DNA of 37,858 bases from Heyndrickxia ginsengihumi (GCF_011008565.1 NZ_JAAIWK010000035.1:1-37858), one strand, 5' to 3'. Positions 16,299 through 25,419 are shown, counted from the first letter of the stretch. A program made the numbers and translations. Notes: generated by a model not told the origin, from the sequence alone.

Positions 16299-18743
16299 TC
16301 ATTTTACATTATTCTTCGAGAAGCTAATCTTAAATTTTACCCGTTGTAGCCTTAATGCGTTTAAAACTACCGATACAGAACTGAATGCCATTGCCGCACC
16401 AGCTAACCATGGAGCAAGAAAACCAGCTGCGGCTATAGGAATCCCAATTGAATTATAAGCTAGAGCCCAGAATAAATTTTGTTTAATATTTCTAATCGTT
16501 TTTTTACTCATAAATATCGCATCAGCAATACTATTGAGATCTCCACGAATCAATGTTATATCTGCTGCTTCGATCGCAACATCCGTACCTGTTCCAATTG
16601 CCATGCCAATATCAGCAGTTGCTAATGCAGGTGCATCATTGATCCCATCACCTACCATCGCCACCGTTTTTCCTTGATCTTGCAATTTTTTAACCTCTTT
16701 TGCCTTATCGCTCGGCAATACTTCTGAAATAACTTGATCAATCCCCACAAGTTTACCTATTGACTCCGCAGTTCTTTGGTTATCACCTGTCATCATCATG
16801 ACTTCTATACCCATATTCTTTAAACGATTTATAGCATCTTTCGAAGTTTCTTTCACTATATCTGCGACTGCAATCATACCAACATACTGTTGATTGACTG
16901 CCACTAACATAACTGTTTTTCCAACAGATTCTAATTTTTGTTTCAATTCAAGAGCATCCATTAAATTAATATGATGTTGTTCCATTAATTTTTGAGTGCC
17001 AATCAAAACCGAATATTCTTTTATAAGAGCTTGAATACCGTAGCCGGGAATAGCATTGAATTGCTCTGCTTCAAAAAGTGAAATCTTCTTTTCTTTTACA
17101 CCTTGAACAATAGCTTCTGCTACTGGATGTTCCGATTGTTTTTCAGCCGAACCAATTAAACGTAAAAATAGATTTTCATCAAAGCCCTCTTTTACAATGA
17201 CATCTGTCAATGTAGGCTCTCCTTTTGTTACTGTACCTGTTTTATCCAAAACAACAGTATTAATAAAATGGGTTTTCTCGAGATGTTCTCCCCCTTTAAA
17301 TAGTACGCCAATTTCTGCTGCCCGACCAGAACCAGCCATAATAGAAGTTGGCGTTGCAAGTCCTAATGCACATGGACATGCAATAACTAATACAGCAATA
17401 AATTTTTCAAGTGCAGAAGGAAAACTTCCAGGGTTGATCCAAATAAACCATATAAAAAATGTTATAACCGCTAATGCTACAACAATAGGTACAAAAATCC
17501 CTGATATTTTATCAGCAAGCCTTTGAATGGGGGCTTTAGATCCTTGCGCATCCTCAACAATTTTTATAATTTGGGCAAGTGCCGTGTCTTTTCCAACTTT
17601 TAATGCTTTTATCTTTAAAAATCCATTTTTGTTTATCGTAGCACCAATTATAGAATCACCGACTGTTTTATCTACAGGAACGCTCTCACCCGTAATCATT
17701 GACTCATCAACTGCGGAATTCCCCTCCATAATGACTCCATCAACTGGCACTTTTTCTCCTGGCTTCACATAAACAATATCGTTTAAAACTACTTGGTCAA
17801 GCGGAATTTCCTTTTCTACCCCATTCCGTTCTACAATGGCTGTTTTTGCTTGTAATCCCATCAACTTTTTGATTGCTTCTGACGATCTTCCTTTTGCTCT
17901 AGCCTCAAATAATTTACCGAGAAGAATTAAGGTAATCAGAATGGAACTGGTTTCATAATATAGTTCGACTCCTCCATTCGACCCTATAGAAACAATGGTC
18001 AAATAAAGACTATAGAAGAAAGCAGCGGAAGTTCCTAAAGCAACTAAGACATCCATGTTTGCACTTTGATTTCGTAGCGCTTTATATGCCCCCACATAGA
18101 ACTGTTTTCCAATAATGAATTGAACAGGAATCGATAATATTAACTGGAACCATGGATTCATAAATAGTGCTGGTACATATAAAGAAGATGTGAATTGAAA
18201 ATGTCCAACCATCGCCCATAGTAGCGGAAGTGATAAAATTGCTGAAATGATAAATTTATTTTTTTGCCGCTTTAATACTTTTTCCTTATATTCGGCTGTA
18301 TCACTGCTATTTTCCTTTTTTAATAACGCACCATATCCAAGTTTTTCTACCTTTTGAATAATTGCTTGTGTCGATACTTCAAGTGGGTTCAATACAACTG
18401 TTGCATTTTCCAATGCTAAATTGACAGTTGCACTGGAAACTCCATTCATTTTATTCAACCCTTTTTCTATTCGGCTGGCGCAGGCTGCACATGTCATTCC
18501 CGTAATTGCAAACTCTTTTTTCTCAGTGACCACATCATAGCCTAAATTTTTTATTTTTGTTTCAAATTCTTTGACATTTGCAACGTCGGGGTTATATTTA
18601 ATCGTTGCATTTTCTAAAGCTAAATTAACATTAGCGGTCTCAACGCCGTCAGCTTTTTTTAAAGTCTTTTCTATCCGATTGGCACAAGCTGCACATGTCA
18701 TCCCTGCAATTTGAAGGTGTACTTCTTTTTGATTTTCACTCAC
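16299..18743 (-). CDS. copA: CopA, Cu(I)-exporting P1B-type ATPase
   Basis: About 814 residues from GTG 18743, which gives MSENQKEV, matching B. subtilis CopA (MSEQKEI); TTG 18752 is too close to GGGAGGGAG. Two N-terminal heavy-metal domains each carry GMTCAAC (Cys17/20 and Cys85/88). Then eight membrane helices with the transport motif [11 protein letters not shown], actuator TGES, phosphorylated Asp in DKTGT, nucleotide-domain SEHP, and hinge MTGDN and [11 protein letters not shown]. It pumps Cu(I) out of the cytoplasm, fed by CopZ. Third gene of csoR-copZ-copA. A CsoR-type box lies in the copZ-copA gap, so copA may also be started or tuned separately. Confidence 0.97.
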   Translation of the reverse strand: MSENQKEVHLQIAGMTCAACANRIEKTLKKADGVETANVNLALENATIKYNPDVANVKEFETKIKNLGYDVVTEKKEFAITGMTCAACASRIEKGLNKMNGVSSATVNLALENATVVLNPLEVSTQAIIQKVEKLGYGALLKKENSSDTAEYKEKVLKRQKNKFIISAILSLPLLWAMVGHFQFTSSLYVPALFMNPWFQLILSIPVQFIIGKQFYVGAYKALRNQSANMDVLVALGTSAAFFYSLYLTIVSIGSNGGVELYYETSSILITLILLGKLFEARAKGRSSEAIKKLMGLQAKTAIVERNGVEKEIPLDQVVLNDIVYVKPGEKVPVDGVIMEGNSAVDESMITGESVPVDKTVGDSIIGATINKNGFLKIKALKVGKDTALAQIIKIVEDAQGSKAPIQRLADKISGIFVPIVVALAVITFFIWFIWINPGSFPSALEKFIAVLVIACPCALGLATPTSIMAGSGRAAEIGVLFKGGEHLEKTHFINTVVLDKTGTVTKGEPTLTDVIVKEGFDENLFLRLIGSAEKQSEHPVAEAIVQGVKEKKISLFEAEQFNAIPGYGIQALIKEYSVLIGTQKLMEQHHINLMDALELKQKLESVGKTVMLVAVNQQYVGMIAVADIVKETSKDAINRLKNMGIEVMMMTGDNQRTAESIGKLVGIDQVISEVLPSDKAKEVKKLQDQGKTVAMVGDGINDAPALATADIGMAIGTGTDVAIEAADITLIRGDLNSIADAIFMSKKTIRNIKQNLFWALAYNSIGIPIAAAGFLAPWLAGAAMAFSSVSVVLNALRLQRVKFKISFSKNNVK

Positions 18744-18763
18744 ATCGATCAACTCCCTCCCAC

Positions 18764-18780
18764 ATACCTGATAGGGGTAT
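18764..18780 (-). promoter_or_regulatory. CsoR-type operator between copZ and copA
   Basis: On the minus strand ATACCCCTATCAGGTAT: five-base arms ATACC/GGTAT around a 7-base core, close to the pseudo-palindromic boxes bound by CsoR. It ends 20 bases before the copA start, unusual because CsoR normally acts upstream of the whole operon. Confidence 0.55.
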
Positions 18781-18805
18781 ATTTCTTCGAAAAAGAAAGC
18801 GTGCC

Positions 18806-19030
18806 TTAAGCACGAACACGTTCTCCCTCTACGTCATATCCCTGATCATCTATAGTATCTTTAATTTGATTTAATGTAACCATATCAGGGTTAAAATCAA
18901 TATCGACTAATCCTTCAGTTAAATGTACTTTTACCATTTCCACACCATTTAATGCACCTACATTGCTTTCGACAGCTTTCACACAATGTCCACATGACAT
19001 TCCTTTTACTTCTAATGTAATTTTTTCCAT
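18806..19030 (-). CDS. copZ: CopZ copper chaperone
   Basis: 74 residues with the HMA fold: [20 protein letters not shown] with Cys13 and Cys16 binding Cu(I), and the usual beta-alpha-beta pattern to [12 protein letters not shown]. It delivers Cu(I) to CopA. ATG 19030 is preceded by AAGGAG at eight bases; GTG 19039 overlaps that site. It lies 22 bases after csoR and 62 before copA. Confidence 0.96.
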   Translation of the reverse strand: MEKITLEVKGMSCGHCVKAVESNVGALNGVEMVKVHLTEGLVDIDFNPDMVTLNQIKDTIDDQGYDVEGERVRA

Positions 19031-19052
19031 AATAAACACTCCTTTTATAAGT

Positions 19053-19379
19053 TCATTTTTTTATTAGTCTTTGAACCGTCAATAAAAATTCATCTAACAC
19101 TTCTTTATCACCCTCTTGAAGCCGATCCATTACACAACCTTTCAAATGCCCTTCAAGAAGAATATTCGCAACACTATTAAGCGCCGATTGAGTTGCTGAA
19201 ATTTGTGTTATAACATCATCACAATACGTGTCTTTTTCGATTAATTTTTTAATACCTCGAATTTGTCCCTCAATCCGATTTAACCGTGTGACTAAATTCT
19301 TTTTTACATGTTCAGAATGATGGCTTTTTCTCCCACAATGTTCATGGGCTAAATCAAATTCTTCTTTATTTTTTTCCAA
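19053..19379 (-). CDS. csoR: CsoR, copper-sensing repressor
   Basis: 108 residues of the CsoR/RcnR all-helical family. The Cu(I)-binding triad is present as Cys53 (TYCDDV), His78 and Cys82 (GHLKGC). The DNA-facing first helix is NLVTRLNRIEGQIRGIKK. It has an added His/Cys-rich N-terminus (AHEHCGRKSHHSEH) that could bind extra metal. It represses the operon until Cu(I) is bound. Start is TTG 19379, seven bases after AAGGAGG; the low-efficiency start suits a repressor. First gene of csoR-copZ-copA-methyltransferase. Confidence 0.95.
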   Translation of the reverse strand: MEKNKEEFDLAHEHCGRKSHHSEHVKKNLVTRLNRIEGQIRGIKKLIEKDTYCDDVITQISATQSALNSVANILLEGHLKGCVMDRLQEGDKEVLDEFLLTVQRLIKK

Positions 19380-19444
19380 AACAGCACCTCCTTGGAAGGC
19401 ATTGCATTCCTAACTTAAATAAACTATGATTTATCTGCAATATT

Positions 19445-19474
19445 ATAATACCATACCCCCCCAGCCTATGTAAA
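19445..19474 (-). promoter_or_regulatory. Promoter of the csoR-copZA operon with a G7 tract in the spacer
   Basis: Minus strand: TTTACA (-35, 19469-19474), 18-base spacer, TATTAT (-10, 19445-19450). The spacer holds GGGGGGGTATGG; a G tract followed by TAT is the hallmark of CsoR/RcnR-family operators, so repressor binding here would block RNA polymerase. Confidence 0.65.
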
Positions 19475-19515
19475 GAAACGAGCACTTAATTTTATTTATA
19501 TGAATGAAAATGTAT

Positions 19516-19708
19516 GAAGCTGGAACAAATCTCAAAAGTAATTAGCGAAGGACGGACATTGCACAAATCAGCTCCGGAAATATACGTAGACACCCAAGAA
19601 GCCCGCCACCCGCCCGCAGAAAGCGAAGAAGATTTCCGGAGCGGGGTTGGTTGGAGCGCAATATTCGGGTTTCTTTCGTTAATATCCGTTTGTCCTCCCA
19701 GCCTCTTA
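19516..19708. repeat. Dispersed palindromic repeat, copy R3 (full length, inverted orientation)
   Basis: About 190 bp with near-inverted ends: GAAGCTGGAACAAA at 19516 and TTTGTCCTCCCAGCCTCTTA ending at 19708. It contains the shared core in reverse (CAAATCAGCTCCGGAAATAT). Its two halves also resemble each other inverted (TTAGCGAAGGACGGACATTGCAC against GCGCAATATT...TTTCGTTAA), so the whole element can fold on itself. It ends seven bases from the ydhK stop. Open frames inside it are not genes. Confidence 0.8.
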
Positions 19709-19715
19709 TTGTGGA

Positions 19716-20096
19716 CTACATACGTGGGGATACTTCATCTTCTGTTACCCACCTATGATTTTTCACCTTTGCTCCGCCTGTTGTTGGTCTGTAATTTACA
19801 ATATAGGCAGTTGTAGCATAAGCCCCTTTAATCGTTGCTTTCGTTCCTATCATTCCTTCCATATGTCCTGCCTTTAGTGTAACTTTACTACCTACTTGAT
19901 AAGTTGGATTTTTTTCCTCTTTTAACCTTGCGGGAACTTCTCCAGATCCAGAATGTTCCATATTCTCCATATTCATAGTGCTATCTGATTTAGCGTCTAT
20001 GCTGCCATTTGCCTTTGAAGCATTATGGCTACCACAAACTGTTAAAGCAAAAACGAATAGCAACAATATCAATCCAGCTATCATTTTTTTGTTCAT
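19716..20096 (-). CDS. YdhK-like (DUF1541) lipoprotein, half-length
   Basis: About 126 residues: signal peptide, a Met/His-rich linker (STMNMENMEHSGSGEVP) and one DUF1541 unit (YQVGSKVTLKAGHMEGMIGT then KNHRWVTEDEV). B. subtilis YdhK carries two such units and is about 205 residues, so this copy has lost one, perhaps by recombination between the units. The lipobox reads LTVC; Val at -1 is atypical (Ala/Gly expected) and may weaken lipidation. Start ATG 20096 follows AAGGAGG. The Met/His-rich segment and proximity to the copper operon suggest a metal-related envelope role, as inference. Repeat R3 lies seven bases from its stop. Confidence 0.8.
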   Translation of the reverse strand: MNKKMIAGLILLLFVFALTVCGSHNASKANGSIDAKSDSTMNMENMEHSGSGEVPARLKEEKNPTYQVGSKVTLKAGHMEGMIGTKATIKGAYATTAYIVNYRPTTGGAKVKNHRWVTEDEVSPRM

Positions 20097-20283
20097 CATC
20101 ATCCTCCTTACTATTTTACTTTTAATAACGTGTCCTACCTAAACCTAATGTACCCAATAAGTTTGCAGAAATTATGCATTTGCTTTAAGAGATTTCTATA
20201 CTTTTGCAAAGGAACATCATTTTAATGAACTTTTAGAAAATATAGTTGTATACTATTTATGTAGTTTAAAGGGGGAAACAAAA

Positions 20284-21519
20284 ATGGAAAATGTTATCAA
20301 CGAATATAAAAAAGATACGGAATCAGTTTACCATACTTGGTTTATAAACAATGATGATCGATTAAAAGCATTTAGAACTATACGGAAAGGCTTAATAAAA
20401 GTTATTTCAGATATCGAAGAAGGAACTTTTGGAAATGATTTTAAAGGATCTAGCCTTGAAACTGTTGTGACAGCAATTTCTGAGCAAAAACAAGTATTTG
20501 AAGGGGCTGCACATGCTTTTTTTTGGAAACCTAAATTGCGTATTCCAGATATTTATGAAAATGAAGTAAATCAAAGAGCATTCGGTCGTTTCTTAAAAGC
20601 TTGCCTTGAAGCAACAAACGAAAACAAGATCATTGCAGAAATACATAAATTAAACAGTCTGAATGTTAAGGGACTAGGTCCTGCTGTAGCCAATATTTTA
20701 TATTTCTTACATCCGACTATCTTCCCTCCCTTTAATACTGCAATCGTTAAAGGCTTCAATACTTTGTTTAGTAAAAAAATAAAATTAGGCTCTTGGCCCG
20801 CTTACTTGGATATGCGTGAAGAAATAATGAATCAAAACAATAAATTTAAACACCAATTATCAAAAGATTTAGGGGCCATCGCAGGGCTTTTATTTGAAAT
20901 TGGGAGCAATCGTCTCGTTATTGAAGAAAATGCAGTACGGGTGTTACAAGAAGAAAACGAAAAACGGAAGAAAGCAAAATTAAAACGGAATAAAGAAGTA
21001 ACAAAGGATGCAATGGAAGAACATGCACATACCGAAATGCAATATTATCTTGCAAAATTAGGACAGGCATTGGGATATAAAGTCTGGATTGCAAGAAATG
21101 ATCATAAGCGCGTTTGGAACGACGAAAAACTTGGGGAGTATTCCTTGAAATCACTAAAGCTCCATAATCTCCCAGAAAATGTTTTTGATACTGTATCATT
21201 AATTGATGTTCTTTGGCTCGATCAAGAAAATAACATCATTAGCGGATTCGAAGTCGAGAAAAGTACTTCCATATATTCAGGGATATTGAGATTAAATGAT
21301 CTATCCCTTTCTATCCCCCATAATTGTCAATTTTATCTTGTTGCACCTAACAAAAGAGAAAAAGAAATGAAAGCACAGCTGCTTCGCCCTTCTTTCCGCA
21401 CTTTAGATTCTTTGGCGATTTCTTATATCTTATTTGAGGACTTAAGAAATGACTGTGATGCAATGTGTAAATTTGGCAATGATTTTTCGGTACTGACAAA
21501 AATATGTAAAGTTGTTTAA
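20284..21519 (+). CDS. Putative HhH plus PD-(D/E)XK-type nuclease, solitary
   Basis: 411 residues, no membrane segment, no family I can name with certainty. The N-terminal half has a helix-hairpin-helix-like element (LNSLNVKGLGPAVANILYFL then PTIFPPFNTAIVKGFN, about residues 124-158), the kind seen in DNA glycosylases. A Lys/Glu-rich linker (220-240) follows. The C-terminal half resembles a restriction-type fold: helix MEEHAHTEMQYYLAKLGQAL (from residue 244), then Asp308 in SLIDVLWL, Glu323 and Glu325-Lys326 in SGFEVEKSTSIYSG, i.e. D-Xn-ExE with a Lys, as in the BamHI-like variant. It looks like a DNA-cleaving enzyme. No methyltransferase adjoins it, so a modification-dependent or repair/defence role is possible. 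GGGGG ribosome site before ATG. Confidence 0.62.
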   Translation: MENVINEYKKDTESVYHTWFINNDDRLKAFRTIRKGLIKVISDIEEGTFGNDFKGSSLETVVTAISEQKQVFEGAAHAFFWKPKLRIPDIYENEVNQRAFGRFLKACLEATNENKIIAEIHKLNSLNVKGLGPAVANILYFLHPTIFPPFNTAIVKGFNTLFSKKIKLGSWPAYLDMREEIMNQNNKFKHQLSKDLGAIAGLLFEIGSNRLVIEENAVRVLQEENEKRKKAKLKRNKEVTKDAMEEHAHTEMQYYLAKLGQALGYKVWIARNDHKRVWNDEKLGEYSLKSLKLHNLPENVFDTVSLIDVLWLDQENNIISGFEVEKSTSIYSGILRLNDLSLSIPHNCQFYLVAPNKREKEMKAQLLRPSFRTLDSLAISYILFEDLRNDCDAMCKFGNDFSVLTKICKVV

Positions 21520-21579
21520 TAGATCATTATAAGTGTAGAAATGCACTCCTTTTATTTCATTCCTAATCACGAATACAAG

Positions 21580-21614
21580 AAGCATCTATCCCAATCGAGA
21601 TGTGGTAGATGCTT
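21580..21614. terminator. Hairpin after the nuclease-like gene
   Basis: AAGCATCTA and TAGATGCTT form a 9-bp stem, 60 bases beyond the stop. The run that follows is A rather than T on the plus strand, so termination is doubtful in that direction. Confidence 0.4.
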
Positions 21615-21688
21615 AAAAAAGTATTGAAGAATTTAAAAGTTAATCAGACTGTTCCCATATTGATTTAATAGAAATAAAAGCCTATTGT

Positions 21689-22783
21689 TTATATCGTTTC
21701 TTCAATTTCTTTTAAATTATTTATTACCGCTTCTATGAATTCTGAAGTGGAGGCTGAACCACCTAAATCACGGGTAGTAGTTCCTTCGGCAACTATCCTA
21801 AAAACAGCATGTTCAATCATATTTGCAATCCCATCTAGTTTACGTTCTTTATGTTTAGTTGATAACCATTTAAGTAACATAACAGTTGATAAGAGCATAC
21901 TTGTTGGATTCGCAATATTTTGTCCAGCGATATCTGGTGCTGAACCATGTGTAGCTTGTGCCATAGCCTGCGTACCGTTTGTATTCAAGGATGGTGATAA
22001 ACCTAAACTTCCAACCAGTTCACCTACTAAATCTGATAAGATATCTCCAAATAAATTTTCAGTCACAATAACATCGAAATCTTGCGCTCTACGGACAAGA
22101 TGCGCAGTCATAGCGTCAATGTGAAAATCATTTATTTCTACTTCAGGATAATTTTTTTCCCCTACCTCATAACAAACATCACGGAATAATTCAAAAGCAT
22201 ATTTGATGACATTAGCTTTATGGACAATGGTCACTTTTTTTCGCCGGGCCATTGCTAGTTTAAAAGCCTCGTGGGAAATTCTCTCTATTGCTTTTCTCGT
22301 AAATACTCCTGTTACAAGTGCTATCTCAGGAGTAACCATACATTCACCTACACCTTTGTACATATTTCTGTCAGAAAGAAAACCCTCTGAATTCTCACGT
22401 AAAATGATGAAATCAGCTTTTCCCACTAGACTTTTTGTCCCCGGAAAATTTCGGCTTGGGCGAATATTGGAATACAAATCAAAATAATGTCTAAGCTCGC
22501 CACTCGGATTTCTGTTGGAAATACGGTGTTCATCTGGGTAGGATGATGAATCATGCGGCCCCATTAACCAACCGTGGATTTTTTCTAAACCCTTTTTGGT
22601 GATGTCCGGCAATGGATCATTGTATGCTTTTATACTTGCCCACCCCATCGGAAATTCTAAAAATTCAAATTCTATTTCACGCATAAACTTACGTGTTGTT
22701 TCTTTTAACACATTAACAGAGGATCCTACAATTTCTGGTCCAATTCCACCTCCATATAAGACGCCAATTTTATATATAGACAT
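21689..22783 (-). CDS. Isocitrate/isopropylmalate dehydrogenase family enzyme
   Basis: About 364 residues, full length for a beta-decarboxylating dehydrogenase that oxidises a 2-hydroxyacid with NAD(P). Visible marks: GVLYGGGIGPEIV, the Arg pattern SGELRHYFDLYSNIRPSRNF, ILRENSEGFLSDR, catalytic Lys in VHKANVIKYA, metal-site Asp in FHIDAMTAHLVRR and NLFGDILSDLVGELVG, and the cofactor loop HGSAPDIAGQNIANPTSML. It differs from LeuB, whose metal site reads VDNAAMQLV. The lack of leu or citrate genes nearby points to a side pathway (tartrate/malate-type or another acid). Start ATG 22783 after AAGGAAG; GTG 22792 is too close to it. Confidence 0.88.
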   Translation of the reverse strand: MSIYKIGVLYGGGIGPEIVGSSVNVLKETTRKFMREIEFEFLEFPMGWASIKAYNDPLPDITKKGLEKIHGWLMGPHDSSSYPDEHRISNRNPSGELRHYFDLYSNIRPSRNFPGTKSLVGKADFIILRENSEGFLSDRNMYKGVGECMVTPEIALVTGVFTRKAIERISHEAFKLAMARRKKVTIVHKANVIKYAFELFRDVCYEVGEKNYPEVEINDFHIDAMTAHLVRRAQDFDVIVTENLFGDILSDLVGELVGSLGLSPSLNTNGTQAMAQATHGSAPDIAGQNIANPTSMLLSTVMLLKWLSTKHKERKLDGIANMIEHAVFRIVAEGTTTRDLGGSASTSEFIEAVINNLKEIEETI

Positions 22784-22834
22784 ATTAATCACTTCCTTCT
22801 CATTTTTTGCGCTTTCTTTTTCTCTAGTTTTCTA

Positions 22835-22915
22835 CTAAAAAGTATATGGCTTTTCCACTTCGATATCACTTTTATACTGTTTTTCTATTTGTTCCAAAAG
22901 GTTATCCCTTCTCAT
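22835..22915 (-). other. Short open frame in the leader of the dehydrogenase gene
   Basis: A 26-codon frame (RRDNLLEQIEKQYKSDIEVE then KPYTF) lies just upstream of the dehydrogenase, downstream of a plausible promoter. It has gene-like composition but no ribosome site. It may be a leftover 3' gene piece or a leader peptide. Confidence 0.25.
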
Positions 22916-22929
22916 CACAGCAACAACAG

Positions 22930-22958
22930 ATTATAATCGTTTTAACACCGATTAAGAA
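22930..22958 (-). promoter_or_regulatory. Probable promoter of the dehydrogenase gene
   Basis: Minus strand: TTCTTA (22953-22958), 17-base spacer, TATAAT (22930-22935). The -35 is weak; AATCG/CGATT repeats flank the spacer, which could host a regulator. Confidence 0.4.
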
Positions 22959-23007
22959 TATTCTTTATATTTTCACAAAATCCAAATACTAATAATATTG
23001 ATCAAAT

Positions 23008-23048
23008 AAAAAATAACTCCTGCAAAAAATAGACAGAAGTTATTTTTT
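23008..23048 (-). terminator. Terminator of the DUF2231 gene
   Basis: AAAAAATAACT pairs with AGTTATTTTTT, with inner CTG/CAG, giving T tracts on both strands. It lies 14 bases beyond the minus-strand stop at 23062 and is likely bidirectional. Confidence 0.75.
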
Positions 23049-23061
23049 TAGTTTATGTTTA

Positions 23062-23529
23062 TTAGTGTCTTACATCTTGCTTAGGAGGATTCACATATTT
23101 ACCGTGGATCTTAACCCCTATTCCCTGATCATATACCATTTTTCCGCCAAAATAGCCAACTGACAATATTCCGACTGCACAAATAATCGATAAAATAGAG
23201 CCTATAATAAGCCATTGTTTGATGATTTCCCTCTTTCTGAAGACAAAAGTAAAACGAAAAACGACCATAAAAAAGGTAGCCCATGTAGTAATCGCAGCAA
23301 GTAATTTATGGTAGTGAAAAATATTAGTGTTCCCCCTTGCATCATGACCAGGACCAGTTCCTACTGCAATCCAAGCACTTAAAAACGCAAGTAACCAGAA
23401 CCAATGTCCATTCGGTGAAGATTTTCGTCTCACAACAGCAAAAAATAAATCATAAATTGCAGTAAGTGTAATGATGACGATAGGGAAATGGACAACTATT
23501 GGGTGAATATGCGAAAAAATTTCATTCAT
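23062..23529 (-). CDS. DUF2231-type four-helix membrane protein
   Basis: About 155 residues with four membrane helices. Family marks are the N-terminal FSHIHPIVVHFPIVIITLTA, GPGHDARG and YHKLLAAITTW with conserved His, and the closing GYFGGKMVYDQGIGVKIHG. The paired His residues on successive helices suggest haem or metal binding, as proposed for this family, but that is inference. ATG 23529 sits seven bases after AAGGAAGTGG; GTG 23532 is adjacent. Monocistronic with a strong terminator. Confidence 0.8.
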   Translation of the reverse strand: MNEIFSHIHPIVVHFPIVIITLTAIYDLFFAVVRRKSSPNGHWFWLLAFLSAWIAVGTGPGHDARGNTNIFHYHKLLAAITTWATFFMVVFRFTFVFRKREIIKQWLIIGSILSIICAVGILSVGYFGGKMVYDQGIGVKIHGKYVNPPKQDVRH

Positions 23530-23789
23530 CACATTTCCACTTCCTTTACAATAGAATTACATTTAGTATATTTGGTTTACATTAGAGTTTTATTAGAAAT
23601 GATACAGTTTAGTAAAAATGATTTAATAACAGATTTCAATACTTCAGCCAATTATTTTTAAATCTACAATTTTATATTGAATGCTATCATTTATATCCCC
23701 CATCTTAAATTTGATCGATAGTATGAACATAACAAAGGACTCTTTATTCAAACTGTCAAATACGCTAACCCCAGAGGTAAATGATAGCA
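23530..23789. other. Gene-free stretch between DUF2231 and the response regulator
   Basis: AT-rich and without a supportable gene. It must hold the DUF2231 promoter on the minus strand (no clear consensus). The terminator at 23790-23821 follows. Confidence 0.4.
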
Positions 23790-23821
23790 AAAAAGGCCAT
23801 CCTCCGACGGAAAGCCTTTTT
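23790..23821 (-). terminator. Terminator of the two-component operon
   Basis: AAAAAGGC and GCCTTTTT form an 8-bp stem with inner CC/GG, about 45 bases beyond the response-regulator stop at 23867. T tracts on both strands. Confidence 0.75.
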
Positions 23822-23866
23822 ATTAATTACCTTTATGAAAGAAAAGAAATGATCATTGTTGTATCA

Positions 23867-24508
23867 CTAATCCATCAAACCTTGCTGATAGGCATAGCTG
23901 GTAAGCTGTACACGATTATCTAAATGAAGTTTACTTAAAATATTTTTAAGATGACTTTTTACTGTATGTTCGGATATATACAGATTTTCAGCTATTTCTC
24001 GATTAGAAAGACCTTTTGCTACCAATTGAAGTACTTCTAATTCTCTGGCTGATAAGGGGGTTAATGAATCGTTTGCTGAGCGGTTTAATGAAAATTCCTT
24101 AATAATACGCCATGCAATTTCCTTTGACATCGGAATCTCATCTAAGGCAAATGCTTTTAAATATTCATACCATTCATTGGCTTGGATATTTTTTAATAAA
24201 TAACCTTGCGCTCCTTTTTTCAATGCATCAAATAGGTTCGTAATATCATCTGAGACAGTAATCATGACAATTTTGACAGAAGGGAATTTTAATTTAATGA
24301 TTTTTGTTGCCTCTAAACCATCCATTACAGGCATTTGAATGTCCATTAGAATAATATCAGGCATTAACTCCTCGGTAAGTGTAATGGCTTCCTTCCCATT
24401 TTTGCCCTCACCAACTATTTGAAAGTCCTCGTATTCTTCTAAAATTTCGCGGATACCTTCCCTTGCATGCGCATGGTCATCAATTACTAATATCCTAAAC
24501 GGCTGCAT
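23867..24508 (-). CDS. NarL/LuxR-family response regulator
   Basis: 213 residues. The receiver domain has the acidic pair Asp10/Asp11 (ILVIDDHAHAREG), phosphoacceptor Asp56 in DIILMDIQMPVMDG, switch Thr in VMITVSDD and Lys in YLLKNIQANE. A linker leads to the LuxR-type helix-turn-helix (LSARELEVLQLVAKGLSNRE then YISEHTVKSHLKNILSKL). ATG 24508 is used: its AAGGAG overlaps the last codons of the kinase, so synthesis is coupled. Divergent from ycnI across a promoter region, it probably controls ycnI and perhaps itself. Confidence 0.93.
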   Translation of the reverse strand: MQPFRILVIDDHAHAREGIREILEEYEDFQIVGEGKNGKEAITLTEELMPDIILMDIQMPVMDGLEATKIIKLKFPSVKIVMITVSDDITNLFDALKKGAQGYLLKNIQANEWYEYLKAFALDEIPMSKEIAWRIIKEFSLNRSANDSLTPLSARELEVLQLVAKGLSNREIAENLYISEHTVKSHLKNILSKLHLDNRVQLTSYAYQQGLMD

Positions 24509-24510
24509 TT

Positions 24511-25338
24511 TTAACACTCCTTGCTAATCTCAACGATTGTTTCATGATCCATTCGATTTATTGAAAATTCCCATTCCATTTCTTTAGCTCTTTTCTTTAT
24601 AATTTGCAATCCATATCCCTTGCTTGATTGGATTTCTTTATCCGTAAAACCAATTCCATTATCTTTGATTGTACAAGTCCAACCGTTTCCCGTTTCTTTT
24701 GCTTCGATCCAAATTTTATTCGTTTTAGCATGTTTAATCACATTCATGACAGCCTCTTTTATACAGGCAAATAATTCTATCTTTTCTTTAGAAGATAAAC
24801 GAGTTTCGGGAATTTCCCACTGTAAGTCCATCTCAAGCGAATGGTTGTTACGAATTTCCATTAAAGATTGATAAATTGTTTTTGTCCAACTATATGATTC
24901 TTCATTGCTAGAATACGTCAAATTTGTAATAGATTGGCGAATATCTTCATGAATATGTTGTATAGTTTGTTTAATGGCCTGGAAATCTTCCTGATTTTCA
25001 AGTTTTCTCTTTCTTCCAAATTTATTCACCTTTACAGATAACAAAAATAACGATTGAGCAATTCCATCATGTAATTCTCTAGCAAGAATTTCTCTCTCAA
25101 TAAGTGCTGCTTTTTTTGCTTTTTCGTGTTTTAATTCATCTTGTATTTTCTCTAATATTGAAAATAAACGCAGTAAGAAAATAAGAGTCACTGCGAATAT
25201 GATGATCGGGGACAAAAAATTACCAACTGTCATGGAAATATAGGGAAGTAAAAAAACATGCCGAATGTATTCCCAAAGTCCAATTGCGATTGTAGGGATA
25301 ATTAAAATCAACCATTTAATTTGTCTATACTTCAACAT
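24511..25338 (-). CDS. NarL-system sensor histidine kinase (HisKA_3)
   Basis: About 275 residues. Two N-terminal membrane helices (WLILIIPTIAIGLWEY and FLSPIIIFAVTLIFLLRLF) have almost no extracellular loop, so it senses within the membrane or through a partner. Then come a coiled-coil linker, the phospho-acceptor His90 in ILARELHDGIAQSLF and an ATPase domain with AVMNVIKHAKTNKIWIEA, KDNGIGFTD and GYGLQIIKKRAKEM. This is the DesK/LiaS-like small-kinase architecture. The stop lies two bases before the response-regulator start. The start is ambiguous (GTG 25344, ATG 25338 or TTG 25335); the AGGTGAT site favours ATG or TTG. Confidence 0.9.
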   Translation of the reverse strand: MLKYRQIKWLILIIPTIAIGLWEYIRHVFLLPYISMTVGNFLSPIIIFAVTLIFLLRLFSILEKIQDELKHEKAKKAALIEREILARELHDGIAQSLFLLSVKVNKFGRKRKLENQEDFQAIKQTIQHIHEDIRQSITNLTYSSNEESYSWTKTIYQSLMEIRNNHSLEMDLQWEIPETRLSSKEKIELFACIKEAVMNVIKHAKTNKIWIEAKETGNGWTCTIKDNGIGFTDKEIQSSKGYGLQIIKKRAKEMEWEFSINRMDHETIVEISKEC

Positions 25339-25419
25339 TATCACCTGTTATTCCTTGAATATTACTAGTTTAGCATACGTTCAATATTTAAGGTGAGTCT
25401 TCCATGTAAAATCACTCTT

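Noticed and set aside
19514-19816. Plus-strand 100-codon open frame with ATG
   Set aside because: It runs through dispersed repeat R3 and then antisense to ydhK; no ribosome site.
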